Shown here: positions 17,898-25,511 of the stretch, piece after piece
Layout of the letters: each line of letters opens with the position of its first letter
Numbering within the stretch: position 1 is the stretch's first letter
NCBI GenBank assembly: GCA_947371275.1
Contig: CANBOV010000026.1
Span: 1 to 35,325 of the forward strand
Direction of reading: 5' to 3'
Length of the DNA stretch: 35,325 nucleotides
Origin: Flavobacteriaceae bacterium
GTDB taxonomy: Bacteria > Bacteroidota > Bacteroidia > Flavobacteriales > Flavobacteriaceae
The notes under the pieces: generated by a model
Databases searched by the model: none
Seen by the model: the letters and a program-made list of their open reading frames with translations, nothing else
What the model was told of the DNA's origin: nothing
Position numbers and translations under genes: made by a program

Positions 17898-17924
17898 AAT
17901 TAGATTAGTTTTTGTTAGTCTGCA

Positions 17925-17932
17925 CAAATTTA
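17925..17932 (-). promoter_or_regulatory. -7 box (TAAATTTG) for the M13 peptidase gene
   Basis: A perfect TAnnTTTG match on the minus strand, 27 bases before the chosen ATG. It overlaps the longest possible open frame start, so it decides the start codon. Confidence 0.6.
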
Positions 17933-18017
17933 TCGATTCTGATGAAAGAATCTCTTTTTTAACATAAATATATGTCTTGATTCATTTTTAAATGTTACAA
18001 CCTAGCAATTGCTTTTG

Positions 18018-18025
18018 TATTTTTG
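18018..18025 (+). promoter_or_regulatory. -7 box (TATTTTTG) for the SCO1-like gene
   Basis: A perfect TAnnTTTG match. Transcription is expected to begin near 18032, only a few bases before the ATG at 18038. The upstream TTG at 18023 lies inside the box. Confidence 0.5.
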
Positions 18026-18037
18026 CTAAAAAAAAGA

Positions 18038-18712
18038 ATGCTAACTCTTATTAAGAAATACAAGATATTCATCGGAACTTTTATAGTATTCTCGATTATT
18101 ACCATTTCCTTGTTCTATAACATTTTGAAACCTTCAAGAACATTACCGATATATAACCCCTCTGATGTAAATCCAGAATTGGTTGACAGTACTGTTCAAT
18201 ACGTAAGTAAATATCACACTATAGGAAACTTTTCTTTTATTAATCAAAACGGAAAAATAATAACCCAGAATGATTATGAAGGGAAAATATATGTTGCAGA
18301 TTTTTTCTTTACAGCTTGTGGATCTATTTGTCCTAAAATGACTTCTAATATGGAAGAGGTACAAAAAGCATTTTTACACAATCCGAAGGTCCTATTACTT
18401 TCCCACACAGTAACGCCTGAAACGGATAGTGTACCTGTTTTGAAAAAATATGCCCTTTCTAAAGGTGTAGATGATACTAAATGGAATTTAGTGACTGGAG
18501 ACAAAAAAGAAATTTACAGTTTAGCTAGAAAATCTTATTTGGCTGTAAAATTAGGGAAACCTGAAGAACTTTTCGATATGGTTCATACTGAAAACTTTGT
18601 TTTGGTAGACACGCATAAACGTGTTCGAGGATTTTATGACGGAACCAATAAAGAAGAAATAAAACGATTGATAGAAGATATTAATTGGCTTTGTGATAAT
18701 GATAAAAGATAG
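18038..18712 (+). CDS. SCO1/SenC family copper protein
   Basis: A thioredoxin-fold protein of 224 residues with one N-terminal membrane anchor (about 9-28), facing the periplasm. The copper site is complete: C94 and C98 in FFTACGSICPKM and H183 in DMVHTENF. SCO proteins deliver copper to the CuA site of cytochrome c oxidase or act as thiol reductants. An in-frame TTG at 18023 was rejected because it falls in the -7 box. No oxidase gene is adjacent. The next gene, feoA, has its own promoter. Confidence 0.92.
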   Translation: MLTLIKKYKIFIGTFIVFSIITISLFYNILKPSRTLPIYNPSDVNPELVDSTVQYVSKYHTIGNFSFINQNGKIITQNDYEGKIYVADFFFTACGSICPKMTSNMEEVQKAFLHNPKVLLLSHTVTPETDSVPVLKKYALSKGVDDTKWNLVTGDKKEIYSLARKSYLAVKLGKPEELFDMVHTENFVLVDTHKRVRGFYDGTNKEEIKRLIEDINWLCDNDKR

Positions 18713-18763
18713 TAATGGACAGAACAAACTGATAATTGTCATTTATTATTCTTTTTTTATACC

Positions 18764-18771
18764 TACTTTTG
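18764..18771 (+). promoter_or_regulatory. -7 box (TACTTTTG) for the feo operon
   Basis: A perfect TAnnTTTG match; a TTG lies 25 bases upstream (18736-18738), longer than usual spacing. Transcription is expected to start near 18778, about 20 bases before the feoA TTG codon. Confidence 0.55.
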
Positions 18772-18775
18772 TAAT

Positions 18776-18791
18776 CTTAATTCAATCTAAA
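18776..18791. promoter_or_regulatory. Candidate DtxR-family operator at feoA
   Basis: CTTAATTCAATCTAAA resembles the dyad at 24739-24754 (11 of 16 positions identical) and keeps the TTA-N7-CTAA frame of DtxR/MntR-type sites. It covers the predicted transcription start of feoA. This is a by-eye match and could be chance in AT-rich DNA. Confidence 0.3.
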
Positions 18792-18797
18792 TAAGCA

Positions 18798-19037
18798 TTG
18801 AGAACTACTGTTGATTTATTACAAATTGGAGATAAAGCTACTATCACTAATGTTGATTTGGATAAAATTCCTCTAAAGCTACTAGAAATGGGATGTCTGC
18901 CTAATAATGATTTGGAAATTATTCAGATTGCACCGTTTGGCGACCCTATTTATTTAAATGTAAATAATGGTTCTCATTTGGCTATTCGAATAGAAACTGC
19001 TCGTGAAATTGAAGTTGAACTCCACGAGAAACAGTAA
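18798..19037 (+). CDS. feoA: Ferrous iron transport protein A (FeoA), TTG start
   Basis: A 79-residue SH3-like protein. LLQIGDKATITNV, LKLLEMGCLPNNDLEIIQIAPFGDPIYLNVNNGSHLAIR and a short basic C-terminal region match FeoA throughout. FeoA associates with the cytoplasmic side of FeoB and is needed for ferrous iron uptake. No ATG is available before the conserved region, so the TTG at 18798 is the most likely start, an uncommon choice here. The FeoB ATG lies 2 bases after the stop, so the genes are coupled. Confidence 0.92.
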   Translation: MRTTVDLLQIGDKATITNVDLDKIPLKLLEMGCLPNNDLEIIQIAPFGDPIYLNVNNGSHLAIRIETAREIEVELHEKQ

Positions 19038-19039
19038 AA

Positions 19040-21148
19040 ATGAGCGTCCAAAACATAACTGTAGCCTTAATTGGAAATCCAAATGTTGGAAAAACTTCAG
19101 TATTCAATCAACTTACAGGATTAAAACAACAAGTGGGAAATTACCCTGGAATTACTGTTGAAAAAAAATTGGGTTTCTCAAAACTTACTAAAAATATCAA
19201 AGCCAATATTCTTGATTTGCCTGGAACCTACAGTCTTAATGCAAGTTCGATTGATGAGAATGTAGTTATTGAACTTTTATTAAATAAAAACGACAAACTC
19301 TATCCGGATGTCGCTGTAGTTATCGCTGATGTGGAAAATTTAAAACGTAATCTACTGCTGTTTACCCAAATAAAGGATTTAGAATTACCCACTATTTTGG
19401 TAATCAACATGACTGACCGAATGAAAGCAAAGGGTATTACACTTGATATTCCCTATTTAGAAGAACAATTACGAACTAAAATTGTATTAGTTAGTACTCG
19501 CAAAGGGGTAGGAATTGAAGAACTTAAAAATCAAATTATAGACTATAAGTCTTTGTCAACAGAGCCTTGTTTGAATGCGTCTGTTATCGATACGGTTTAT
19601 TTTGACAAACTAAGAACAGCATTCCCAAATCAATTACTTTATAAACTTTGGCTGGTAATCACTCAGGATGTTAATTTTATGAATTTGGAACGTAAGGAAA
19701 TAGAAAGTTCCATGACTAAATCACATTCTGATCTAAAACGATTACAACAAAAAGAAACAATAAAAAGATATCAATTTATTAATGAGTCATTAAAAATTGG
19801 TCAAAAAATAGACATTGCTAATGCTTCTGATTTGCGATCCAAATTAGATAAGGTGCTAACGCATAAAATTTTTGGCTATGTCATTTTTCTCGGGATTTTA
19901 TTTCTTATTTTTCAATCTATTTTTGATTGGTCAAGTGTTCCTATGGAATTCATTGACAAAACTTTTGCTAATTTGGCCAACTATACTAAAAACCATTTAG
20001 CTTCGGGTGAATTTACAGATTTGCTTAGTGAAGGGATTATCCCAGGAATTGGTGGTATTGTTATATTTATCCCACAAATCGCTTTTCTTTTCTTATTTAT
20101 TTCCGTATTAGAAGAAAGTGGTTATATGAGTAGGGTTGTTTTTTTAATGGATAAAATCATGCGCCGATACGGCTTATCAGGAAAAAGTATAGTCCCTTTA
20201 ATATCGGGAACCGCCTGTGCAATTCCGGCTATTATGAGTGCTCGAAATATTGAAAATTGGAAAGAAAGATTGATTACAATTTTGGTGACTCCCTTTATAA
20301 CCTGTTCGGCTAGATTACCTGTATACGCCATTCTGATTTCACTGATAATACCTGAAAAAAGATTATTTGGACTTTTTAGTTTACAAGGAGCAACCTTAAT
20401 GATATTGTACCTTTTAGGTTTCGGTATGGCAATATTTTCTGCTTACATATTGAATAAAGTTTTAAAACTAAAGACTAAGTCTTATTTTGTGGTTGAAATG
20501 CCTAATTATAAATTGCCTCTATTTAAAAACGTTGGTATAAATGTATTAGAAAAAACTAAATCATTTGTCGCTGGTGCTGGAAAAATAATCTTAGCACTTT
20601 CAATTATACTATGGTTTTTAGGTTCTCACGGACCTGAAAAAGATTTTATTAATGCCAAAGAAATTATAGTACAAAAATCTATTAAACAAGACAAGCCGTT
20701 TAACGCTCAATATCTTGATGATGAAATCAGTTCATACAAATTAGAGCACTCTTATATTGGAATAATTGGTAAATCTATTGAACCCGTTATTAAACCGTTA
20801 GGATATGATTGGAAAATAGGCATCGCCGTTGTAAGTTCATTTGCAGCCCGTGAGGTTTTTGTGGGTACATTGGCCACCATTTACAGCGTTGGAAGCCATA
20901 ACAATGAAGAAACTACTATAAAAAAAAGAATGGAAGGAGAAGTATATGAAGATACTGGAGGCAAGGTCTTCAATTTTGCTACTGGTATTTCACTCTTACT
21001 TTTTTATGCTTTTGCCATGCAATGCATCAGTACATTAGCGATTGTTAAAAAAGAAACCAACTCTTGGAAATGGCCAATGATTCAATTGTTTTTTATGAGT
21101 AGCTTTGCTTATTTAGTAGCATTAGTAGCATTTCAAGTCTTAAAATAA
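19040..21148 (+). CDS. feoB: Ferrous iron transporter FeoB
   Basis: An inner-membrane Fe(II) importer of 702 residues with a cytoplasmic G-protein domain. It has G1 GNPNVGKTS at 12-20, G3 DLPG at 59-62 and G4 NMTD at 123-126. A helical insertion domain is followed by two Gate regions, GTACAIPAIMSAR and a repeat around SSFAAREVFVGTL, within about eight to ten membrane segments. The conserved cysteine in GTACAIPA is present. Length and motifs are standard. It is second in the feo operon; its stop overlaps a possible ATG of the next frame (TAATG). Confidence 0.97.
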   Translation: MSVQNITVALIGNPNVGKTSVFNQLTGLKQQVGNYPGITVEKKLGFSKLTKNIKANILDLPGTYSLNASSIDENVVIELLLNKNDKLYPDVAVVIADVENLKRNLLLFTQIKDLELPTILVINMTDRMKAKGITLDIPYLEEQLRTKIVLVSTRKGVGIEELKNQIIDYKSLSTEPCLNASVIDTVYFDKLRTAFPNQLLYKLWLVITQDVNFMNLERKEIESSMTKSHSDLKRLQQKETIKRYQFINESLKIGQKIDIANASDLRSKLDKVLTHKIFGYVIFLGILFLIFQSIFDWSSVPMEFIDKTFANLANYTKNHLASGEFTDLLSEGIIPGIGGIVIFIPQIAFLFLFISVLEESGYMSRVVFLMDKIMRRYGLSGKSIVPLISGTACAIPAIMSARNIENWKERLITILVTPFITCSARLPVYAILISLIIPEKRLFGLFSLQGATLMILYLLGFGMAIFSAYILNKVLKLKTKSYFVVEMPNYKLPLFKNVGINVLEKTKSFVAGAGKIILALSIILWFLGSHGPEKDFINAKEIIVQKSIKQDKPFNAQYLDDEISSYKLEHSYIGIIGKSIEPVIKPLGYDWKIGIAVVSSFAAREVFVGTLATIYSVGSHNNEETTIKKRMEGEVYEDTGGKVFNFATGISLLLFYAFAMQCISTLAIVKKETNSWKWPMIQLFFMSSFAYLVALVAFQVLK

Positions 21149-21204
21149 TGGACTTACCTTTTATTGTGGTTCTATTTTTGAAGAAAAGCTTTAAACGATA
21201 CTGG

Positions 21205-22032
21205 ATGAAAAACTTTATATATTTATTTTTTCTTACAATCAGTTACATTTCATTTGGCCAGTCAAAAATAGACAAATCAAAAAAAGAATTGAATGATAAC
21301 TCAAGTTCTCATAGTCAGGACACCCATATAAATAATTCAAACCATTTACATCAGCATAATAACGATGAGGAAAATAATATTTGGTTAAATATTGCCTTTG
21401 GTTTATTCAAATATGGTCTTATTGGCGATTACAATAATGAAGACCACCTCTACAGTAATTTAACTGATTATCCATTTTACAATAAAGAATCTGGCAATTA
21501 TGAAAACTATAAAGCCTGTGATGCCGATAGTTTAAAAAAAGACTTTAGGATAGATATGGATAACCATTTACTATACAGTAGCAATGTCTTGTATGGTAAT
21601 CATCTAAAAGTTAAGATTCGCCCATTCCATTTTTTTTATATCCAAACTGAGTTTCATCAATTATATGAAAATAATAAATTGACTAATGAAACAGACAGAC
21701 TATCTTTATTCTTCTTCAATTTAGGATATGATCGCCTGCGTTTTGAAAATATCAACCTTGGTTGGACAATTGGAGCTACTTATGTAGGTAATGAAGTGAA
21801 AAAAGGAGGGATTTCAATTGGTGTAAATTCCGAACTGTTTTTCAGCAACAATATCAGTCTGTCAGCGGCAGCAAAATGGAGTGCCATCAATAGTAAACCA
21901 ATCAATGTATATGATTTTCAAGGCAGGTATCATTTAAAAAAGTGTTTTATTTCTTTGGGGTTTGAGCATTTAAAAATTGCTTCCCAAAATTACAATTTTA
22001 TATCGCTTGGCGGCGGAATTTATTTAAATTAA
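21205..22032 (+). CDS. Exported His-rich, beta-strand-rich protein in feo operon
   Basis: A protein of 275 residues from the ATG at 21205, not assigned to a named family. It has a good signal peptide (MKNFIYLFFLTISYISFGQ) followed by a polar linker with five histidines between residues 36 and 51, mixed with acidic residues, suited to bind a metal. The remainder alternates hydrophobic and polar residues, as in outer-membrane beta-barrels, and ends in FISLGGGIYLN, close to a typical barrel terminus. A longer frame begins at 21148 on the feoB stop (TAATG), but it would place a basic stretch before the signal peptide. Position between feoB and the FeoB-associated small protein suggests a role in iron passage or sensing at the envelope; this is inference. 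Confidence 0.68.
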   Translation: MKNFIYLFFLTISYISFGQSKIDKSKKELNDNSSSHSQDTHINNSNHLHQHNNDEENNIWLNIAFGLFKYGLIGDYNNEDHLYSNLTDYPFYNKESGNYENYKACDADSLKKDFRIDMDNHLLYSSNVLYGNHLKVKIRPFHFFYIQTEFHQLYENNKLTNETDRLSLFFFNLGYDRLRFENINLGWTIGATYVGNEVKKGGISIGVNSELFFSNNISLSAAAKWSAINSKPINVYDFQGRYHLKKCFISLGFEHLKIASQNYNFISLGGGIYLN

Positions 22033-22033
22033 T

Positions 22034-22162
22034 ATGGCAACATTTCAGGAAATTATAGTTTATATAGCATTAGGAATTGCGATAGGTTTTTTGGTTCAAA
22101 AATTTATTGGTAAAAAAAAATCTAAAAAAGGATGTGATAAAGACGATTGTGCTTGTCATTAA
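22034..22162 (+). CDS. FeoB-associated Cys-rich membrane protein (42 residues)
   Basis: A very small protein. It has a single hydrophobic helix (FQEIIVYIALGIAIGFLVQ), a basic stretch rich in lysine, and a C-terminal tail with cysteines and histidine (GCDKDDCACH). This matches the FeoB-associated Cys-rich membrane protein family found after feoB in many Bacteroidota and Firmicutes. A role at the cytoplasmic mouth of FeoB, handling ferrous iron, is suspected for the family but not established. The ATG lies one base after the upstream stop. The 3' end overlaps the convergent mntH stop by 4 bases. Confidence 0.85.
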   Translation: MATFQEIIVYIALGIAIGFLVQKFIGKKKSKKGCDKDDCACH

Positions 22163-24030
22163 TTTTTTACTAAAAAAATTGGAATTTTTATACGATGACG
22201 AACTTTATCCACTGTAGTTCCAAAAATCAAATCTTTCAGGCCAGTATGACCATGCGTTCCCATTATTAAAATGTGAAAGTCTGCTTCATTTACAATCTTC
22301 GGAATAATCTTTCCTGGATTGCCAAAACCTAACTTGATATTGACTTTAAATCCTTTTTCTTCAATCATTCTATGGTAATCCATCAACAATTTCTCGTCAA
22401 TTATTGTTTCATGATCACTTATTTTGTTTCCATACATCATTGCACCAACAGTCTCTACAATGTGAATTAATGTATAGCTAGCCTCGTTCCCTCCCAAATC
22501 CAAAGCGTGTAAAATGGCACCTTCATCTGCCATTGAAAAATCAACTGAAACTGCGATTTTTTTCTTTTTATAATTTCGATTCTCATCTATTTTCAAGGTT
22601 AAAGTATGAGGGGAATGATTTTCAATTTCCCCTTTCACTTTTGAAATAAATGGTTCAAAAATAATATATAAAAGCAATCCTAAAAAGGCAAACGCCAGTG
22701 GAACAACTGTAAACCAAAGTATCACAGAGTTGTTCGAAGACTCCAACCACCTTTTAATTTCATCAAAAACTAATTTAGCATTTAAGGATACAATTATCGA
22801 GGCAATTATCCATGAAGCAATTTGAGTTGTCTTACTAATATGAAATCCTTTCATTTTACTTTTATCACTTACAAAATGAATTAAAGGAATAATGGCAAAA
22901 CCTAATTGCAAACTCAAAATCACCTGGCTCAAAATTAATAATTTTCCTGTGACACTTTCTCCAAAATAAAGAATCGCAATTACAGCCGGAACTATTGCAA
23001 TTAATCGTGTAATAATTCTGCGTACCCATGGCTGAATTCTTAAATTTAAATATCCTTCCATTATGATTTGCCCCGCTAAAGTCCCTGTAATTGTTGAACT
23101 TTGCCCAGCAGCGATTAAAGCAACCGCAAATAAAATAGGAGCCCAAGAAGTACCTAAAAGTGGCGCTAATAATTGATGAGCATCTTGGATTTCAGCAACT
23201 TCAAACATCCTGTTTTTATAAAATGTCGCTGCCGCTAAAATTAAAATAGCTGCATTAACAAAAAAAGCCAAATTCAAGGCAATACTGCTATCAATGAAGT
23301 TGTATTTCAATGCTTGTTTGATTCCCTTATCACTTCTATCAAATTTTCTAGTTTGAACTAAAGAAGAATGTAAGTACAAATTATGAGGCATCACTGTAGC
23401 TCCAATTATACCTATTGCAATATAAAGTGCATTAGCATTGGGTAAAGTCGGAATTAATCCGTAAATTATTTTATCAACTTCTGGTTGAGCAAATATCATT
23501 TCGAACACAAAAGAAAATCCGATAATCAACACCAAAGCAATTATGAAAGCTTCCATTTTCCGAATGCCTTTGTTAATTAAAAATAATAATAAAAAAGTGT
23601 CTAGTACAGTAATCAAAACACCTTGAATCAAAGGAATGCCAAACAAAAGATTTATTCCTATTGCCATCCCTAGCACTTCGGCTAAGTCACAAGCCGCGAT
23701 AGCAATTTCAGCCAAAAAATAAAGCACATAATTAACAAATTTGGAATAGGTTTCTCGAGAAGCTTGCGCTAAATCATGTTGGGTAACAATTCCTAGACGA
23801 GCACTCAAACTTTGTAAAATCAACGCCATGATATTACTCATTAGTAGCACCCATATTAAAGCATAACCAAACTGACTTCCTCCTGCTATGTCAGTTGCCC
23901 AGTTTCCTGGATCCATGTAACCGACACTTATTAAATAAGCAGGTCCTAGAAATGCTAAAATTTTTCTAAATCCAGTGGTCTTGCCCTCTGTAGCAACTGA
24001 TTGATTAACTTCCTCTAGTGATTTGCTCAT
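22159..24030 (-). CDS. mntH: NRAMP divalent metal transporter with C-terminal universal stress domain
   Basis: A protein of 623 residues. Residues up to about 460 form an NRAMP transporter of about 11-12 helices. The metal-site motif DPGN is at 40-43 in TM1, and the TM6 segment ATVMPHNLYLHS is at 211-222 with M214. These proton-coupled carriers import Mn(II) or Fe(II). From about residue 483 to the end is a cytoplasmic universal stress protein (UspA) domain: KKKIAVSVDFS at its start and the nucleotide-binding pattern MGTHGHTGLKDLIFGTTVDKV near the end. Such MntH-Usp fusions occur in Bacteroidota; the added domain could sense ATP or stress, but its role is unproven. Its ATG overlaps the mntR stop by one base (TAATG). 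Confidence 0.95.
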   Translation of the reverse strand: MSKSLEEVNQSVATEGKTTGFRKILAFLGPAYLISVGYMDPGNWATDIAGGSQFGYALIWVLLMSNIMALILQSLSARLGIVTQHDLAQASRETYSKFVNYVLYFLAEIAIAACDLAEVLGMAIGINLLFGIPLIQGVLITVLDTFLLLFLINKGIRKMEAFIIALVLIIGFSFVFEMIFAQPEVDKIIYGLIPTLPNANALYIAIGIIGATVMPHNLYLHSSLVQTRKFDRSDKGIKQALKYNFIDSSIALNLAFFVNAAILILAAATFYKNRMFEVAEIQDAHQLLAPLLGTSWAPILFAVALIAAGQSSTITGTLAGQIIMEGYLNLRIQPWVRRIITRLIAIVPAVIAILYFGESVTGKLLILSQVILSLQLGFAIIPLIHFVSDKSKMKGFHISKTTQIASWIIASIIVSLNAKLVFDEIKRWLESSNNSVILWFTVVPLAFAFLGLLLYIIFEPFISKVKGEIENHSPHTLTLKIDENRNYKKKKIAVSVDFSMADEGAILHALDLGGNEASYTLIHIVETVGAMMYGNKISDHETIIDEKLLMDYHRMIEEKGFKVNIKLGFGNPGKIIPKIVNEADFHILIMGTHGHTGLKDLIFGTTVDKVRHRIKIPIFLVKN

Positions 24031-24683
24031 TACATTGCTTTTATAAAAAGGTTACCTGCAGTTTTATGGGTTATCAAAAGCTTTTTCTCGTCAACTTCAA
24101 TTATCAACGAATTATCAAAACTTTCCTTTTCAATAATTTTAATTTTAGCCCCCAACGCGATTTTTTGCTTGTCTAAATACTGTAAAAAGCCAGAAGAAGA
24201 GTCTTTTACTCCAACGCATATTCCAGTTTTGTTAATATCTAATTCTGACAATAATTGCTTTTCCAATTTAATAATATTTCCGTCTTTATCAGGAATAGGG
24301 TCACCATGTGGGTCTTTAGTAGGGAAATCTAAAAAAGCATCCAATTTGTTAATTAATTTATCCGACTGAATATGTTCCAATTCCTCAGCAATTTCATGAA
24401 CTTCACCCCATGTAAAATCCAATTTTTCTACCAAAAAAACTTCCCAAAGTCTATGCTTTCTCACGATCATTTTGGCTGCAAAAAATCCTTTGTCTGTCAA
24501 AGAAACCCCTTGGTATCTTTGATAACTAACCAATTCCTTTTCTGCTAATTTTTTCAACATATCGGTTACAGAAGATGCTTTTGTCTGTATTTCTTGAGCA
24601 ATGGCATTGGTGGAGACCTCCGTTTTTGATACAACTGACAAATGGTAAATAATCTTCAAATAATTCTCTTCTGAATATGTCAT
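24030..24683 (-). CDS. DtxR/MntR family metal-dependent transcriptional regulator
   Basis: A cytoplasmic repressor of 217 residues. It has a winged helix-turn-helix (residues 1-65: SEENYLKIIYHLS, VSTNAIAQEIQTKASSVTDMLKKL), then the metal-binding and dimerisation domain (RKHRLWEVFLVEKLDFTWGEVHEIAEELEHI). A proline-rich linker (DPHGDPIPDKDG) and a C-terminal FeoA/SH3-like domain follow. The C-terminal domain places it with full-length DtxR/IdeR-type proteins rather than short MntR. Position upstream of mntH with a one-base overlap indicates control of Mn/Fe uptake and probably of itself. A dyad at 24739-24754 over the divergent porin promoter is a candidate binding site. Whether it responds to Mn or Fe cannot be read from sequence. 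Confidence 0.93.
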   Translation of the reverse strand: MTYSEENYLKIIYHLSVVSKTEVSTNAIAQEIQTKASSVTDMLKKLAEKELVSYQRYQGVSLTDKGFFAAKMIVRKHRLWEVFLVEKLDFTWGEVHEIAEELEHIQSDKLINKLDAFLDFPTKDPHGDPIPDKDGNIIKLEKQLLSELDINKTGICVGVKDSSSGFLQYLDKQKIALGAKIKIIEKESFDNSLIIEVDEKKLLITHKTAGNLFIKAM

Positions 24684-24702
24684 ACTTTCTTTTTTAACGT
24701 GT

Positions 24703-24710
24703 CAAATTTA
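24703..24710 (-). promoter_or_regulatory. -7 box (TAAATTTG) for mntR-mntH
   Basis: A perfect TAnnTTTG match on the minus strand, 19 bases before the mntR start. Predicted transcription start is near 24696. Confidence 0.55.
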
Positions 24711-24738
24711 ATTAATTTTCTGTTAATAAAAATATATT

Positions 24739-24754
24739 TTTAGTTTTGTCTAAA
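24739..24754. promoter_or_regulatory. Candidate DtxR-family operator over the porin promoter
   Basis: TTTAGTTTTGTCTAAA is an inverted repeat with arms TTTAG and CTAAA and a 6-base spacer, similar in form to DtxR/IdeR/MntR half-sites (TTAG...CTAA). It covers the -7 box TAGTTTTG (24741-24748) and lies 55 bases from the divergent start of the DtxR-family gene. Binding there would block the porin promoter. Confidence 0.45.
24741..24748 (+). promoter_or_regulatory. -7 box (TAGTTTTG) for the porin-crtY unit
   Basis: A perfect TAnnTTTG match; predicted transcription start near 24755, about 9 bases before the ATG at 24764. A TTG at 24746 that would lengthen the reading frame lies inside this box. 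Confidence 0.55.
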
Positions 24755-24763
24755 TTTTATTTT

Positions 24764-25507
24764 ATGAAGCTAGAAATATTTTGCTTTTTGTTCATGTTGT
24801 CAGAAGGGTGTTTTTCACAGGAAAAAGCTCCAATTGAAGCCGATCGACCAGACCAAACTGAAACACCATCTATTGTCCCCAAAGGAATGTTGCAGTTGGA
24901 AGCTGGGTTCTCCTACCAAAAAGTAGATTCCAAAAATCAACTAATTACTCTGCCTTCTGCTCTATGGAAATATGGTTTCACCGAAAATTTTGAGCTACGA
25001 TTAATAACCGAAATTGTATTTGAAGAAAACCATTTGGAAAAGAAAAACGGCATTACTCCTTTACAAATCGGATTTAAAGTTAAACTTTTTGAGGAAAACG
25101 GAATTGTACCAAAAACTTCATTTATAGGTCATATTTCTTTACCTAATGTCGCTACCTCAAATTATAAATCTGCTGTCTCTGCACCTGAATTTAGATTTTC
25201 CATGCAACATGCTCCTTCTAATAAATGGGCCTTGGGATATAATTTAGGATGTGAATGGAATGGATATTCCCCTTCACCCTCTTACCTTTATACGCTAACC
25301 ACCAGCTATTCATTTACAAATAAATTCGGCTCTTACGTTGAAATTTATGGTTACTGCTTAAGGGATGAATACCCTTCTAACGACTTTGATGGAGGAATGA
25401 CCTATTTGATAACCGACAATTTTATGGTAGATTTGTCTTCTAGCATAGGCTTGAATGATACTGCTCCTCAATATTATATAGCGGTTGGATTTTCTTATCG
25501 AAACTAA
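24764..25507 (+). CDS. Outer-membrane transporter-like beta-barrel protein
   Basis: An exported protein of 247 residues. It has a signal peptide (MKLEIFCFLFMLSEGCFSQ), the conserved start of mature proteins in this group (ADRPDQTETPSIVPKGMLQLEAGF), then repeated amphipathic strands ending in YIAVGFSYRN. The pattern matches the Phenol_MetA_deg-like outer-membrane transporter family, often labelled simply transporter. The substrate is unknown. It is divergent from the DtxR-family regulator, and its promoter overlaps a candidate operator, so metal-responsive expression is plausible. The lycopene cyclase ATG follows 4 bases after its stop. Confidence 0.78.
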   Translation: MKLEIFCFLFMLSEGCFSQEKAPIEADRPDQTETPSIVPKGMLQLEAGFSYQKVDSKNQLITLPSALWKYGFTENFELRLITEIVFEENHLEKKNGITPLQIGFKVKLFEENGIVPKTSFIGHISLPNVATSNYKSAVSAPEFRFSMQHAPSNKWALGYNLGCEWNGYSPSPSYLYTLTTSYSFTNKFGSYVEIYGYCLRDEYPSNDFDGGMTYLITDNFMVDLSSSIGLNDTAPQYYIAVGFSYRN

Positions 25508-25511
25508 ATCA

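Noticed and set aside
18782..18801. TCAAT/ATTGA hairpin masking the feoA TTG start
   Set aside because: Only five A/T-rich pairs with a 10-base loop; too weak to support translational control.
22865..23146. Minus-strand open frame of 93 codons inside mntH
   Set aside because: It is a shifted frame within a clear NRAMP coding region, with no recognisable domain or start signal.
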